Source: Hansfordia pulvinata (Eukaryota > Ascomycota > Sordariomycetes > Xylariales). Taken from it: DNA of 64,000 nt. The position numbers were made by a program, and so were the translations under genes. Positions 11,079 through 23,134 of the stretch are shown here, one piece after another. Each line of letters begins with the position of its first letter. Position 1 is the stretch's first letter. Below the pieces are notes generated by a model that did no database searches, had not been told where the DNA came from, and was given only the letters and a program-made list of their open reading frames with translations. The stretch covers positions 2,480,001-2,544,000 of the forward strand of contig BJKQ01000004.1 in NCBI GenBank assembly GCA_006538405.1, given 5' to 3'.

Positions 11079-12449
11079 TAAGTCATTTCCGGTGGCCGGC
11101 TCTTGCTGAGCGGGCCCCCTCTCCCCCTAAAAGCCCGGGGCCGAGAAGCTTGCGGGAGAGGGAGAGAGAGTGTGAGAGATAAGAGATGTAGGGAGCGAGC
11201 ATGAAACCATGTCACTTCTTGAAACCTCGACAACGCAACCCCCAGGAACACTGTACGATATACCCGTGATACGATACGGCACGATAGACGTAAGATACCT
11301 AAGATTTCCGAACCTGAGATCAAGATGCAATGTATGGAGTGCTCCAGGCATAGTATTGCCCTCAGTCTGGTTCGCCCTAAAATGCCGGGCACGTCTTGGC
11401 TTTCCCGCGCCGTGGTCATCTCGTGCTACAGCCTCCGCCTGTGACTCTCTTTGAAGCTGTTCACTGAAGCACTGGGTATGCGCTTCTCTTGTGCGGACGA
11501 GTTTGCGGGTCTCTGCGGTCTTGAATCTGACTTAACAACGTTGTTCTATCAGCTTCGCGCTTCTGACTATACCGAAGTGTGTCAGTAAGTGCGATGACGA
11601 CATCACATCCTATTCAGCCACCAGGGGTCAAAAGCGAAGGCTTACGAGTGAAAATGTCCAAAAAACCTTGGGTACTGATATTGCGACCCACCGGCGAGTT
11701 CGAAGGTCAGATACCAAGCAACGCTGGCTGCGATGAGGCAGTCTCAAGACAAATGACGTTCGAGCCCGCCAGTTGGGCCCTCGAGTCACACTCAACACCA
11801 CGTTCCTCTGCGAGCCCATGTTTCCTCTGTGTGGACGACGGCAGACCAGACGGACAAAACGTTTCCGGTGACTCGGCCGTCCCGGCCCAAGCTTGGGCCA
11901 AACCTAGGCTCACCGCAATCAATTACAAGCAAAGGCACCAACCTCATGGGCACCTGTCTTGCCAGGTCCGACGTTACAGCATGGCCACGCTACCATGGTT
12001 GTCCGACAACAACAATCAGTGTCAGTCATCGCTATTTTGAGCATTGCTGGTCATGTCCAAGTGCCCCAAGGTGACCCAGGCATCTTTTATCGAGCTACAA
12101 CACTGCGAATTCAATGTCATAAACAGACTCGATGCAATCAACATTAGTTGGTAAACCGGACCTACTGTACATAAAGATGGTACAACATGGCCCAATATGG
12201 TGGGGCAGTGGCCGAGTGCACCTACAAGACTCTAAACCGTTGGATCCCCCATTTTCCGCTTTGCGAAGACCTCCAAATCTATCAGAGTCCTCCCTTTCCC
12301 GTACCAGTCCACTCTGAATCCCCCAGAGGAATTAATAACATCAATTGCTCGCCCTGTACCTTGCCCCCGTCCACCCAAGAATGTGCTGAGCCATGATAGA
12401 AGTCAAAGATAGGCCGCCTAAGGGCACGCCTTGGGAAACTCAAGAAAAT
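11079..12449. other. Convergent intergenic region (BolA / Sac1 3' ends)
   Basis: No supported gene. A GA-rich stretch follows the BolA stop (about 11155-11185). The open frames (up to 153 codons) lack domain content and codon regularity. Confidence 0.5.
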
Positions 12450-14671
12450 CTACTCGATCCTCTTCTTGCCCTCCTCGGCATTAAGGTATCGCGCGGTGCT
12501 GAGACCACGTTCGTGCCGGGCAACAAAGGGCCCAATCACCTTGTCCTTCCGTACCTTGCCGATTGTCTCTTGGTAGCCTTCCTGAGCCCAGGGTCTCGGA
12601 TTGAGCTTGGGCCAGTTAACCTAATACACTTGTCAGTCTTCGGTTCGTATGTATAAGCCTTGGCGAAGCGTGGCGACGGTAGATATCAACTTACGTAGAG
12701 CATGCCGTTGCCCAGCATGAAGTTCAGACACCAGATCGAGACGGCCGTCCAGAAAAGGATGAAGAGGCGTGTTGTCAACACGGCAGCATCGGGAAGACGA
12801 CGCGTGAACATGGCAAATAGAACCAAGAAAATGCTGAATGCGAAAACATAGGGGATACTCTGAATGAGTATTGGTCGGCGGTCACCAAAGACCAGAGAAG
12901 AGCTGATCGTATCTGCCGCCGGGAGTAGTACCCGAGAAACAGGTCGTAGGCATCTTGGCGCGGGCCATCGCGGAAGTTGTTCAGGTAATATCTGGTGACG
13001 GCAATCTTACCGTCCTGGAGGGCACCGCCCCTGGTGCGCTTGCCAAGACGAGTGACGTCTGTCTTCATGGCGCCGGTCCCAGCGTAGGCGTTGGCGACGG
13101 TGTCCGCGTTGTCCGCCCACAGATTGCGAAACAGAAACTCGAATGCAGGATCGGCCGTGGCGAAAGAATCGCCTTTTTGGAGCAGGCCGAGGTCAACGAA
13201 CATTCGGTCAAGAGTCCAGCGAGCCAGCATGCTCTGGACGACATTGGTTCTGTCGAGCGAGTCCATGCAGTTTGTGCGCACCACGCTGGTCTGGAAATTC
13301 CTCGTCTCCAAACCGCCGTTGGCAGGCATGTCGATGCCACGGAAGTACTGTTGGGCAATGAGAGCGTCGTGAAGACGGTCCACGAGTCTCATGGCGCGTT
13401 GAATCTGCATGCCCTTGGTTTCATGGTGATAGTCAAAGTAGATGTAGTGCAGACGGTCATAGGATTGCTGAGCCGTTGAGGACTCCACCACGTGGAACTT
13501 CTCGTCCGTGTGCATGTCTGCGCTGAGCTTCTCCTTCGGGGACGAAACCAGCATCTTGACCATCTGCTCATACGCGTCCTTGATGCGCTTCTCGCGGCCC
13601 TTTTGGTTGACAAGATTGACAAGGTAGTTGTCGCCATACAGGCGGATCTGCTCGTCAAAGTGCTTTTGTGCGGCGGGAAAGGCCGTCTCGATACCGCGGA
13701 CTTGGAGCTTTGGGGTGTATTTGAGCTCGTTGATTTCAGCCCAGAACACGGGGACGCTACCACGGGTCTGGACATAAGACAGGATTTGCATGTCCTGCGC
13801 CGCGCCCATCTTGCCGCTTTGCATATCGCCCGTACCCGCAAAGCCGCCCATGCCGCTGCCTCCATCGTTCATGATGACGACCTGCTCAGTCTCGTTGTAG
13901 TTGGCAGCGTGCCCATTCTCGTCGAGGCCACGGGTGAAGTAACGGGTACCAGCACGGTACCGAGACTTGCGAGTGATGAGAGCAACAGTCAAGGCGGTTC
14001 CCTTGAAGTGTGTGGGGCGGATCTCGAGGGTACCCCAGATGATGGGCAAGATATAGGGGTCGGCTCCGGGCTGAGGCCCCGGCTGGGCACGGCTTCCAGA
14101 TTTGCGGAAGTCGATGAGGTCGGTCTGGACAAAGCGGTTCCAGAAGAAGCGGTCGTCGGCGCGCTGCCAGAGAGGACTGAGGTTGTCCATGGAAGCTTGG
14201 CGCTGGAAGCTGTTGGTAAGGTCGATAGAGTAGGAGAAGTACATAGGGCCGTTGAGAATCCATGACTTCAGCAGGGAGAGGAACTGGTCCTCGTCAGGAT
14301 CGCGGATCTGTCGCTCGCGCATGGGCAAAAAGTCGGTAGAGATGACCTTGTAGACCATATGGCCCTTGAGGCGGCCCATGGGCTGGGCTTTGGTGATGAC
14401 AATGACATATTTGTCTGGGCGATGATGTGAGCAGGGATGGAGGTAGGAGGGGCTGAGGTGGCATACCTAATCTCAGGCGGATCATCCCCAGAACGCCGGC
14501 AATGCTGGAAACGCGGGAGACGCGCTTGGGCACAAGGGAGCCCTCGCTGAGGCGGACATCGCCCGTGGGGCGGTCAACGATGAGGGCCGAGGCATTGGGG
14601 GACGATGGCGAAGTGAAGGTGTATGAGTCGGCGGCGACCTGGACATTGATGTCGCGGAAAGGAAGAGACAT
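12450..14671 (-). CDS. sac1: Sac1 phosphoinositide phosphatase, one apparent frame break
   Basis: ER/Golgi membrane phosphatase that removes phosphate from PI4P, supporting lipid exchange at contact sites. Exons: 14467-14671, 12695-14414 and 12450-12620; introns are 52 and 74 bases with standard signals. The SAC domain runs from DKYVIVITKAQPMGR, and the CX5R signature is seen as RTNCMDSLDRTN (near 13250). At about 12919-12931 the frame shifts by one base: upstream reads YDLFLGYY, and downstream the next frame reads LPAADTISSSLVFGDRRP and leads into two C-terminal membrane segments (IPYVFAFSIFLVLFAMF and a second one before LGNGMLY). The last exon gives VNWPKLNPRP and the tail ERGLSTARYLNAEEGKKRIE, exactly as expected for fungal Sac1. 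Adding one C next to TCCC restores the frame. Since Sac1 is important for growth, an assembly error is likelier than a true mutation. Confidence 0.9.
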
Positions 14672-16363
14672 GGTTGCAAGGGGTTCAAGGAGAGTGTCGA
14701 AGAAGAAGTCAACTAGAGAGGAGTCGAGGAACGCGGACGACAACGGCGCTGGGCGGGGGAGCTACCGAGGTTGGCCAAGTTTGCTGTCGAGAGCGGCGGG
14801 CGTCGACGGCAGGGGGAGCCTGGAGAGATGCGCAGCCGGACTGGCTGTAGGAGGGGCGCGCCTGTTGTTGAAAGGGGAGGGCACGCAACGCAGCCGTGGC
14901 CTGAGGTCGGTTGAGCGAGCGATGTGAAGCTCTACACGGCGAGGGGGGGAGTGGAAGGGAAGGAGGTTCGTGGTGGGAGGTTGCGATGCGCCGCGGTGGG
15001 AGCCTCTACGAGTACCTAGCCCTACATATTCAGAGTACACAAGTACCTGTCGAGCATTCCGGGGGCGTGGATGGCAATCCAAATTCAGCACCTCCAGAGG
15101 CCGGCCACATTCATCACTTCAAAGCACTGGAATCGGGAGTGCAGGGTCCCAGCTCTCGGCGCGTTGGAGCGTTACATCCAGCGACCTCCGGATACCTATC
15201 TGCATGCAGGGCTCTGGAGCTGTAAGGGTCTAGCTCAGGCTAGGGGCCAGCGATGTTCTGGCCCGACCTGAGGCTGCTGGCTTATCAGGCCATGTAGCGG
15301 CATGTACCTCAAACGAACGGTGCAGCACCGGCGACTGCCAAGCCGTCAGCTTGTCGCGGGCCAGCCCTGGAGGAGGGCTCCCGCGCTGGTTCCACATGCA
15401 TGCCATGTCTCCAGTGGGCCCAGGCCTCCAGCAAGATATTTGATTGATGTGTCTGGTACAAGCATCATGAACATATATATGCATCAATCAGCTCTGTGAA
15501 TATGTATCAGGTGGACTTATACATCAATCAGAGCAGATGACGTCGATTCCATATGCATCACCAGTGCCACATGGTCTACGTTGACGTCGATGCCTTATTC
15601 ACTTCCATTAAAGTACATGTAATTGCTACGTATGGTACCTTACTTCCATCTGATGAGCCTGGCATACAATAGGCACTTCTACCGGTACCAAATCCAGCCT
15701 TGAACGGTGTTGCGCTTCACACAGTGTCATAATGGATGCCATTCAAACCTACCTTAAGTACCTAAGGCACTCACTACCACTAAGAGCAACTGCCATGATG
15801 AAGAGGCTACTCTAAACAACCTCTTCAGAGCCACGCTGCTAGTCGTAATACCGTCCGGATCTTCAGTGCGAGTGGAATCATATCTACAGGACTCATGTGC
15901 TGGCTGGGCCCTTGAAGCCTTATCGACCATATCCAGGTGTCCGAGTTTGGAAGAGCAGAACACTCCCTTCCGCCTTTCCCAAACGAACAACAATGCCGTA
16001 TTGGGAAGGATTCCCGTTCAATTGGGGTGCTGCAGTCACTGCGTAAAGCAACTCAGCTTTCTGAGGCGTTCCGACCGAAGCTGCGCAGGCCGGCCGGGCC
16101 CGCGGAGTCCGAATGAATCAGCATCGAAGCAACTCGGTTTTAAAGGCTTATGTCCACGAGAGAAGCCACACCAAAACGATTCTAAAGTCCAGCCTCCACC
16201 CACGTTTCTCGCCAGCAAGTCGGGCCAACATTACAGCGTTCGAGGTTATAGCGTTGCCTTACCGGAATTTACACACCAACTGTCACATATGGGAATAGAT
16301 TCCCCTCCACCCAGTCTGCCGAAGAGATGTTACGTGCGAAGAAAATCCGAAGATGTGTCTGGG
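14672..16363. other. Intergenic region (Sac1 promoter and dehydrogenase upstream)
   Basis: No supported gene. Contains the dispersed TACCTTAAGTACCTAAGG-type motif at about 15747-15768. A long frame at 15866-16543 has no domain and overlaps the dehydrogenase promoter. Confidence 0.5.
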
Positions 16364-16371
16364 TATAAAAG
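16364..16371 (+). promoter_or_regulatory. TATA box of the dehydrogenase gene
   Basis: TATAAAAG, 142 bases before the ATG at 16506, at a distance compatible with a short leader. Most other genes in the window lack such a clear TATA element, which suggests regulated rather than constitutive expression. Confidence 0.55.
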
Positions 16372-16505
16372 CAGTTCACCCAGTCGGTGTTCATGGTCCT
16401 CCAATACGACCAGCACCACACAGCTTTACAGACACACATCTCAAGACGGACAGCACACTATCAAATCTCTCCTCGCAAAATCTCGAGCATACTCCTCGCT
16501 TCACG

Positions 16506-17354
16506 ATGGACGCCAGCAAGAAAATCGTGCTGATCACGGGTAGGTCTTGCCGCGCACTGTGAGCAACTCAGCAACCCCGAGCTGGCTACTGACCTGTCTT
16601 TCACCTAGGCGCAAACGGCGGCATCGGCCTGCAGATGGTCATCGCGCTGGCCAAGGCGTCGGCGGACCACCGGGTGCTGATGGGGACGCGGTCGCTCGAG
16701 AAGGGGCAGGCGGCGATGGCGCAGGTGCGGGAGCAGGCGGGCGAGGAGCGGGCGGCCAACGTGACGCCGGTGCAGCTGGACGTGCTGGACGCCGGGTCGA
16801 TCGGCGCGGCGGCGGCGCGGGTCGAGGCCGAGCTGGGCGGGCGGCTGGACGCGCTGGTCAACAACGCGGGCGTCATCGTGTACCGCGAGGGCGCGAGCAC
16901 GCTGGAGCGCTTCCGGGAGACGTTCGAGACCAACGCGTTCGCGCCGGCGGCCGTGACGGACGCGTTCGAGCCGCTGCTGCGGCGGTCGGCGGCGCCCCTG
17001 GTGGTGCACGTGTCGTCGGACCAGGGGTCGGTGTCGCTGCGGCTGGACAGGGCCAGCCGGTGGGCGGCGCTGCGCGGCGAGCCGTACCGGATGAGCAAGG
17101 CGGCGCTCAACATGCTGGCAGCGTGCCACCGGTACAACTTTGCCGACTGGGGCTGCCGGGTGTGCGCCTTCAACCCGGGCTACACCGTCAGCAACCTGAC
17201 GGGCGCCGCCGGGCAGGAGTTGCGAGTCAAGAACGGCGCGCGGGACCCGGTGGACGCCGCGCTGGCGCTGGTCGACATTGTGGAGGGCCGCCGGGACGGC
17301 GACATGGACAAGCAGGGCATGCTGGACCTGGACGGTGGGATCATCTCGTGGTAA
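16506..17354 (+). CDS. Short-chain dehydrogenase/reductase (SDR)
   Basis: Classical NAD(P)(H)-dependent oxidoreductase of the carbonyl-reductase-like type; the substrate is unknown. Two exons, 16506-16539 and 16609-17354, with a 69-base intron inside the glycine motif; product 259 residues. The cofactor motif TGANGGIG spans residues 11-18, NNAG is at 96-99, the catalytic Ser lies in VHVSSDQ (147/148), and the YRMSK pair is Tyr171/Lys175. TR at residues 38-39, after the second beta strand, hints at NADPH preference (inference). The early intron position, the TATA box upstream and the very GC-rich third codon positions stand out from the AT-richer flanks. No enzyme partner gene is adjacent. The start is supported by the SDR N-terminus KKIVLITG. 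Confidence 0.9.
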
Positions 17355-18704
17355 AAAGACGGGCGAGGGGAGCGCGATCAGGAAGGGGGTGGGAGAGAGG
17401 CCCTGTACATCGTTTAGGGTCCCAAATCATTGCTCAACATCCGACTTACACCTCCACTCGTAGTACGAGTTGAGCCGGTCGCATTCGTGACAGATCAGGT
17501 GTACTCGTAAGGTACGGAGATGGTTGGAAAAGTGTAGGTATGGGATGCACTTCATCACACCAGACACTTTTCAATGCTATCTGAGACTCTCTTTTGCACC
17601 AAGACTCGTAGGTAAGTTGGCGAAAACTTGTATATCTACAGTGTCAGAATATTGCCTTTCTTTGTTAATGGTAGATAATATCTTGAATGATGGATGGCAT
17701 ACGGTACGGAAAAGGCATAGGACAGCTGACAATTGAGTCAAGGACGCGTATGCCCAACACAGGCAGCAGCATTTTCTGGTCTTCGGGTTGGTCTTCGTTG
17801 GCGGACACCGATTGAGGCTTCCACCAGCTGCTTGAGAAGGTATTTTACCGAGGTATTGTATTGTATCCGCGGCTCTGACTGTGAGGGCAACCACTTTGAA
17901 GACTGTTGGCCTCAAGTGATGGAAGTCGGATCTATGCAAAACGTGCTCTGATCTGGACGTATCTCATGTGCCTTAGGTAAGGTGGTAAGGTAGGTAGGTA
18001 GGTACATGTAGATCTAAGAGGGACAGTGGAGGCGGGCAGGTCGATGGGAGCAGGCGGTGGTACTCGGACTGTACTTGATAAGGTTGACAGTGGCCAATTG
18101 CGTCACGCTGGATTGCGATCCCGTGGTGGCGACACGGAGGGTGTGACGACTCAAAGGGTCAGTGGAGGCTTCTGCACCGCCTCCCACGGCTGACGCATGG
18201 AAGTACAGGTACGTGGTGGGGCCCTCTCAGTTACGCGATCGGGGGCCATTTGCAGCGGCGACTGTGCGTACCTGTCCGCATTGCCAAGGTCAACCTGGTA
18301 CCTCCTCCGGGCTGGAGGGTGCCTGCTCCCAACAGACGGGCACGGGTTGTACTGGTCTGGTGTCTGCCCGCCACGCCCGCCTCGGCCGTCACCAGTACGG
18401 GCAGCCCGCCCGGCACTGGACGGCACGACCACTGACACAGTGGAGGTACGTTCACCTGCCAACTCTCCATCCGGCCTCATTACCATTGCCTCCCACCACC
18501 ACCACCACCACCACACACTGTCCAGACACCCATCACCACCGCCGCTCCCGACACCATCTTGTTGCCAGTCCCGACGCCGACCGTCGCTGTCGCCTTTCCT
18601 CCCAAGGCCGCCTCCTGCCGTCGCCTCTTGGCTGCGCTTGCCATTATTCCCGAGGGTGCCCTCCATCCCTCCAAACCCGACTTGCACCAAGTCCCGTCAT
18701 CGCC
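17355..18704. other. Intergenic region and Rab5 leader
   Basis: No supported gene. A GGTA tetranucleotide tract lies at about 17978-18005 and a CCA trinucleotide tract at about 18495-18515. The sequence from about 18480 to 18704 is CT/CCA-rich, as in the leaders of constitutive genes. Confidence 0.5.
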
Positions 18705-19581
18705 ATGGCCTCTCGTCCAGGTGGTGCCCAGGCCGGCCGTGGCGCAAACTCGCGCTTCGCCCAATTCAAGCTGGTCTTATTAGGTTCGTCACGATCAACG
18801 CACCTTGCTGCTCGCTCCGCCGCACCCGCCTCGTCTCGCCCGCGCTGACCCCGTCCACGTCCACAGGAGAGTCCGCCGTCGGAAAGGTACACATGCCTCG
18901 TCCCGCCTGCCCATCTACCACCCCTTCCTGCTAACGCATGACCGCCTCGCAGTCGTCCATTGTTCTCAGATTTGTCAAGGACCAGTTCGACTCATATCGC
19001 GAATCCACCATCGGCGCAGCTTTCCTCACCCAGACCATCTCACTCGACGAGAACACCACCGTCAAGTTTGAAATCTGGGACACCGCTGGCCAGGAGCGCT
19101 ACAAGTCCCTCGCCCCCATGTACTACCGCAACGCCAACTGCGCTGTTGTTGTCTACGACATCACGCAATCTGTACGTCGGCGCCCCGCCACCGTCCGCCT
19201 CGCGCCGCTCGTCATGCTAACGTGCCCCTCCAGTCTTCTCTCGACAAGGCCAAGGCCTGGGTCAAAGAGCTGCAGCGCCAAGCAAACGAGAACATAATCA
19301 TTGCCCTCGCGGGTAACAAGCTTGATCTTGTTACCGAGCAGCCCGACAAGCGCGCCATCTCCACCGCCGATGCCGAAGCCTACGCCAACGAGGCCGGTCT
19401 CCTCTTCTTCGAAACCTCTGCCAAGACGGCTGAAAACGTCCGCGATCTCTTCACAGCCATTGCCAAGAAGCTGCCGCTGGACCAGGCTGGTCCCCGGCAC
19501 CAGCGGCCTGGCCAGCGACCTGGAGTCAGCTTGGCGCCTGAGAACGCCAACACCCAGGCGAACGGGCCCTGCAGCTGTTAG
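18705..19581 (+). CDS. Rab5-type small GTPase (Ypt5/Vps21 family)
   Basis: Early-endosomal Rab GTPase controlling homotypic fusion and vacuolar sorting. Four exons: 18705-18783, 18867-18886, 18953-19171, 19234-19581; product 221 residues. Exon 2 is only 20 bases and, with the ends of its neighbours, encodes the P-loop (GESAVGKSS). Other motifs: the Rab5 hallmark switch I segment [38 protein letters not shown], and a C-terminal Cys-Ser-Cys for double geranylgeranylation. The branch sites GCTAACGC and GCTAACG sit before exons 3 and 4. The hypervariable tail (about residues 185-219) is Pro/Gln/Asn-rich. Phase is consistent at all joins, so the micro-exon is needed. Identity as Rab5 rather than another Rab rests on the GAAFLTQT segment. 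Confidence 0.95.
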
Positions 19582-20880
19582 ACCAATGTGTTTGATTTTT
19601 TTATTGCTAAGCGCAGAGACGAGCCCCTGTAACGATGGAATGAACCGGCCCGTGCGTTGAGCTTCAAGTCCGCCTCTCATAGCGACCTCGACTTGCTGGT
19701 GTTCTTCCGTCCTCGAATTGAGGTCTATCATCGCCGGAGCACTTGCTGGTTTAAGGAGGATGGTCATGGCCCCATGCATGTCCCGCTGCCCAAGCTCGGC
19801 ATCATGCTTGGATTCCCAGAACGCCCGGCACTCAAACTCACACCAGCCAGCCCTTTCAGGAGTGCGCACGCCAAACATCACTGCGGCTGTAGTTGGATCG
19901 CTCAGAGGCAAACCGCTGGACTTTCCAGCAACTAGAAGAAAGACAGATCTGCAAGAGAGCAGTATCTGGCAGCAGACGAGACGTACTCTTGTCTTTGGTC
20001 ACGTGCACCGTTTGGGCCGCTCCTCTACCCTTCTCTCGGTGCCTCCTTTCGTCTGGGCGTCTTTCCTCAAATCATGCTCTGGTTTCTGTTGCTTCTTTAA
20101 ACTTTAATCTGATGTTTCTTATGGAGTCTGTTGGTAGGATGGCACATGACAATTTCAACACTATTTACGCATCACGCCGCACCGTCCCTGTTGATGATGG
20201 TAAACGATGAAACAGGACGGGGGCTCACACCGCAAAACCTTGGGCCACTTACCCTTGGCGGAAGAGGGCGTCATATCCCCCTTTCTTTTCAGTAGACTAC
20301 ATCACTTGGGTGGGCAATCCCCATGCCGCCCGCGGCAAGCATCTGTATCAACCCAAAGTCATAGACAGAACCCCTGGGGATCTGGTCCAGCCAGTCGCTC
20401 GGTCCTCAATCCGTTGTCCGCCTTCTCGGGCCCATGGCTTCACTCATTCGCGTCACAATGTGGCTGCAGATAGGATTATCGGACCCCGATCGGGGCGGGG
20501 GCGGGTAACAACAAAAAAAAGTTCTTAATAAAACAGAGAAGCGGGAGTCCGCCGCGGTCGCGTATCGTGGCGGCAACTAGAGACCCCGCTTCCTTTTATC
20601 TATCTTTATCTGGCTGGGCGGCCGGCTCTGACAGACCCGATTAGCTGCGTCCTCATCTCGGTTCTCCTTGCCAGAGCCCTCTCTCTATACGAGAATGTAG
20701 TTAAGTGAAGGGATCTTGTGGACTTTAGCGGGCCTCCTTTTCCAACACTGGAGTTCGTCCACGTGGAGATCCTGCTCTCCCGTTCTGGGAGAGGCAGACA
20801 GGCGAGGGGCCCCGTTGGATCTGTGTCACCAGTCTTTTCGCCCGAATTATCAGCCGCTCATTATTGCGTACAGCGACCTT
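19582..20880. other. Convergent intergenic region (Rab5 / MIC60)
   Basis: No supported gene. It holds the two 3' UTRs. A GGGGCGGGGGCGGG tract followed by an A-run lies near 20490-20520. Confidence 0.5.
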
Positions 20881-23134
20881 CTATTCCACACGGAGGCTCT
20901 GCAGCCTGGCTTCCGTCGCGATGACCTGGCGTATCGTGTCAGCTGCTCAATTTCAAGGGAGAAGTTGGGGGGACGCGACACCGCGCAGGGAGATTGAAAA
21001 GAGCAGGGGGAAGGGGGGGATGGATGAAACTTACATCAAGCGCTTGCTGGACTTCAAGAACCTTGCGGATCTCGCCCAGCCAGTCGCGGCTCAGCGTTTT
21101 GGCCCAGCCCTGGAGACCGTTCATCTCGCGAGCGGCGGCGTCGAGCTCACCCTCCTCCAGGAGGGTCTGGGTGCGGGTGAGAATGCTCTCGACATCGTCG
21201 CCGACGGCAAGGCCTTGCTTCTTGAAGAGAACCTTGCTGAGGGCCCAGCTGGAGGCGTGGCTGGCCACGCCGGCGTCGTCCGGCAGGAGAGAAGCCTTGC
21301 GCACTTCGTTGGCCACGCGGCGGAAGCGGTCAATGAGCTGGGACGGCGTGGCGATGCCGCGCTGGTAGGCTGTGGGGTTGATGGAGCCGATGGCGGCGTT
21401 GACGACGGGGTCGTCCGAGGCGATCTCCTTGAGCGCCACGAGCTCGCGCACGAACGGCCGGGGGTGCTCGTCGTCAGCCAGGCTGCCGCGGACGGCCTCG
21501 ACGGCAACGTGGAGCTGCTGCGTCTTCAGGTTCAGGTCCACAACATCGTTCCACCCGGTAGTCAGCTGCTCGAGCTCGCGGACAGCAGAGCTCAGCTGGT
21601 CAAGCTTGCCGAGTCTGCCGTTGCGCTCCGCCTCGACCGTGCCCTGTACATCCTTCAAGAAGTGGCGCTTAAGCTGGACAGCCTGCTCCAAGAGCTGGTT
21701 CTGGAACTTCTCCTCGTTGACGAGTGCCTGCCTCTCCGACTCATTTTGGAACCTCGTCTCGTAGGCGTCGCGGACCTGCTTCATCTCGGTCTCAAACTCG
21801 TGCCTCCACTGAGCCTCCTGGGCAGCCATGGCGGCCTCGACGCGGTTCAGCATCTCCTTGGTGGCGTTTTCAAACTCGGGGAGCTTGGCCTTGACCTGCC
21901 TGGCGGCTTCCTCCTCGGCCTGGGTCTTCATTTCGCGGATCTGAGAGCCGACCTTGTTGATCTCATTCTTGGCCTTGGAGATGGTGGAGGAAAAGCGGTC
22001 ATCGGCGTTGTCGGCGTTGACCACGGCGATGATGTCATTGAGCATCTTGACCAGCTCCTGGACCACAGGCTCCTGGGCGTCGTTGATCTTCAAGGGGTCC
22101 AATGGGGAACTGGGGGGGAAACGCGAGGGCTCGTCGACTTGGGGAGGAACGAAGGTCGAGTCAGACTGTCGAAAAGGTCAGTATTCCATAGTCACTCAGC
22201 AATTACACGACCGCGCCCAACATCGCGGAGGGAAGTGGCAGGCATCCCCCAGCAAAATCGACTCACCTTGCCCTTGGACTTCTTGACGTCCTTCGCATCG
22301 GCGGTGGCGGCCGCCTTGGCAGGCTGGGCAGCCTTGACAGCGGGCTTCTTCTCGGTGGCAGAGGCCTCGGGATGAGACTTTGCTTCGGTCTGGGCAGAAG
22401 TTTGGGGCTCGGGGGCAGCAGCAGTCTTCTTGCCGGCAACCACATCGCGGAGGGAGCTGCTGCTGGACTGGCGGCCGGCGGGTTCACCGCTGTCGGCCAC
22501 GCGCCAGGAAGCACCGCTCTGGGGGGCGATCTTGACCTGCTCGCTGGTGTCCTTGTTGCGGGAGCCGCCCAACTGAGGGCGGGGGTAGCGCTTCTGAAAC
22601 TCGAGCTCCTCGAGATACAGGACAGCCTGCTCGCCGAAGGGGACGAACTCGGTGAAGAAGTCGTGGAAGCGGTCGCTGATGCGCGAGTACCAGAGACCCC
22701 CGCCGAAGCCGACAGCACCGAGGAGAATCAGGGTGACGAAATAGCGGCGCAGGCGGCGGAGAAAGCCCTTCTTCTTGGGAGTGGGCGGGGCGGCAGCGGG
22801 AGCCGGGGGCGCGCGAGGGACCTCAGAGGCGGGGATCTGAGGCTCGATCTTGAGAGCAGGAGCTTCGGACGAGGCAGCAGTGGTGGTCTCGGAGCTGGGA
22901 AGCTTCGGGGGCTTGGGGGCGTCGTCGGCAAAGCATCTCTGAAAGGCGCCGTGGGCCTGGGTCAGCATTGGCACACACAAACACACACAGGCACAAACAT
23001 CATCGGCGACGAGGGCAACTCACGCGCGCGGCTGAGCGAGCGATGGCAGGCTGCCATTGGCGCTGGGCGGCGGCGGCGTGGGCAGCGGGCCTGCTGCCCA
23101 CAGCCCGGACGGAACGCAGCGACGTGCGCAACAT
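20881..23134 (-). CDS. mic60: MICOS complex subunit MIC60 (mitofilin)
   Basis: Inner-membrane organiser of mitochondrial crista junctions. Four exons are read in phase: 23024-23134, 22267-22938, 21035-22165 and 20881-20925, giving about 652 residues. Residues 1-37 (MLRTSLRSVRAVGSR...) are a mitochondrial presequence. A Pro/Ala-rich linker follows, then a single membrane helix at about 103-121 (YFVTLILLGAVGFGGGLWY), an Ala/Lys-rich intermembrane stretch, and a long coiled coil and mitofilin domain ending in RLQSLRVE. The last exon is only 45 bases but carries this conserved terminus. The exon-2 acceptor is uncertain by 18 bases; the later one, which follows CTGAC and a CTTTCAG, was chosen. Intron 1 contains a GT-rich tract. 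No frame breaks. Confidence 0.93.

Noticed and set aside
15866..16543. 226-codon open frame
   Set aside because: Runs through the dehydrogenase TATA box and first exon in another frame; no family features.
20864..22375. 503-codon open frame on the plus strand
   Set aside because: Exact antisense shadow of MIC60; Leu/Val/Asp-rich composition is produced by the GC-rich third positions of the real gene.
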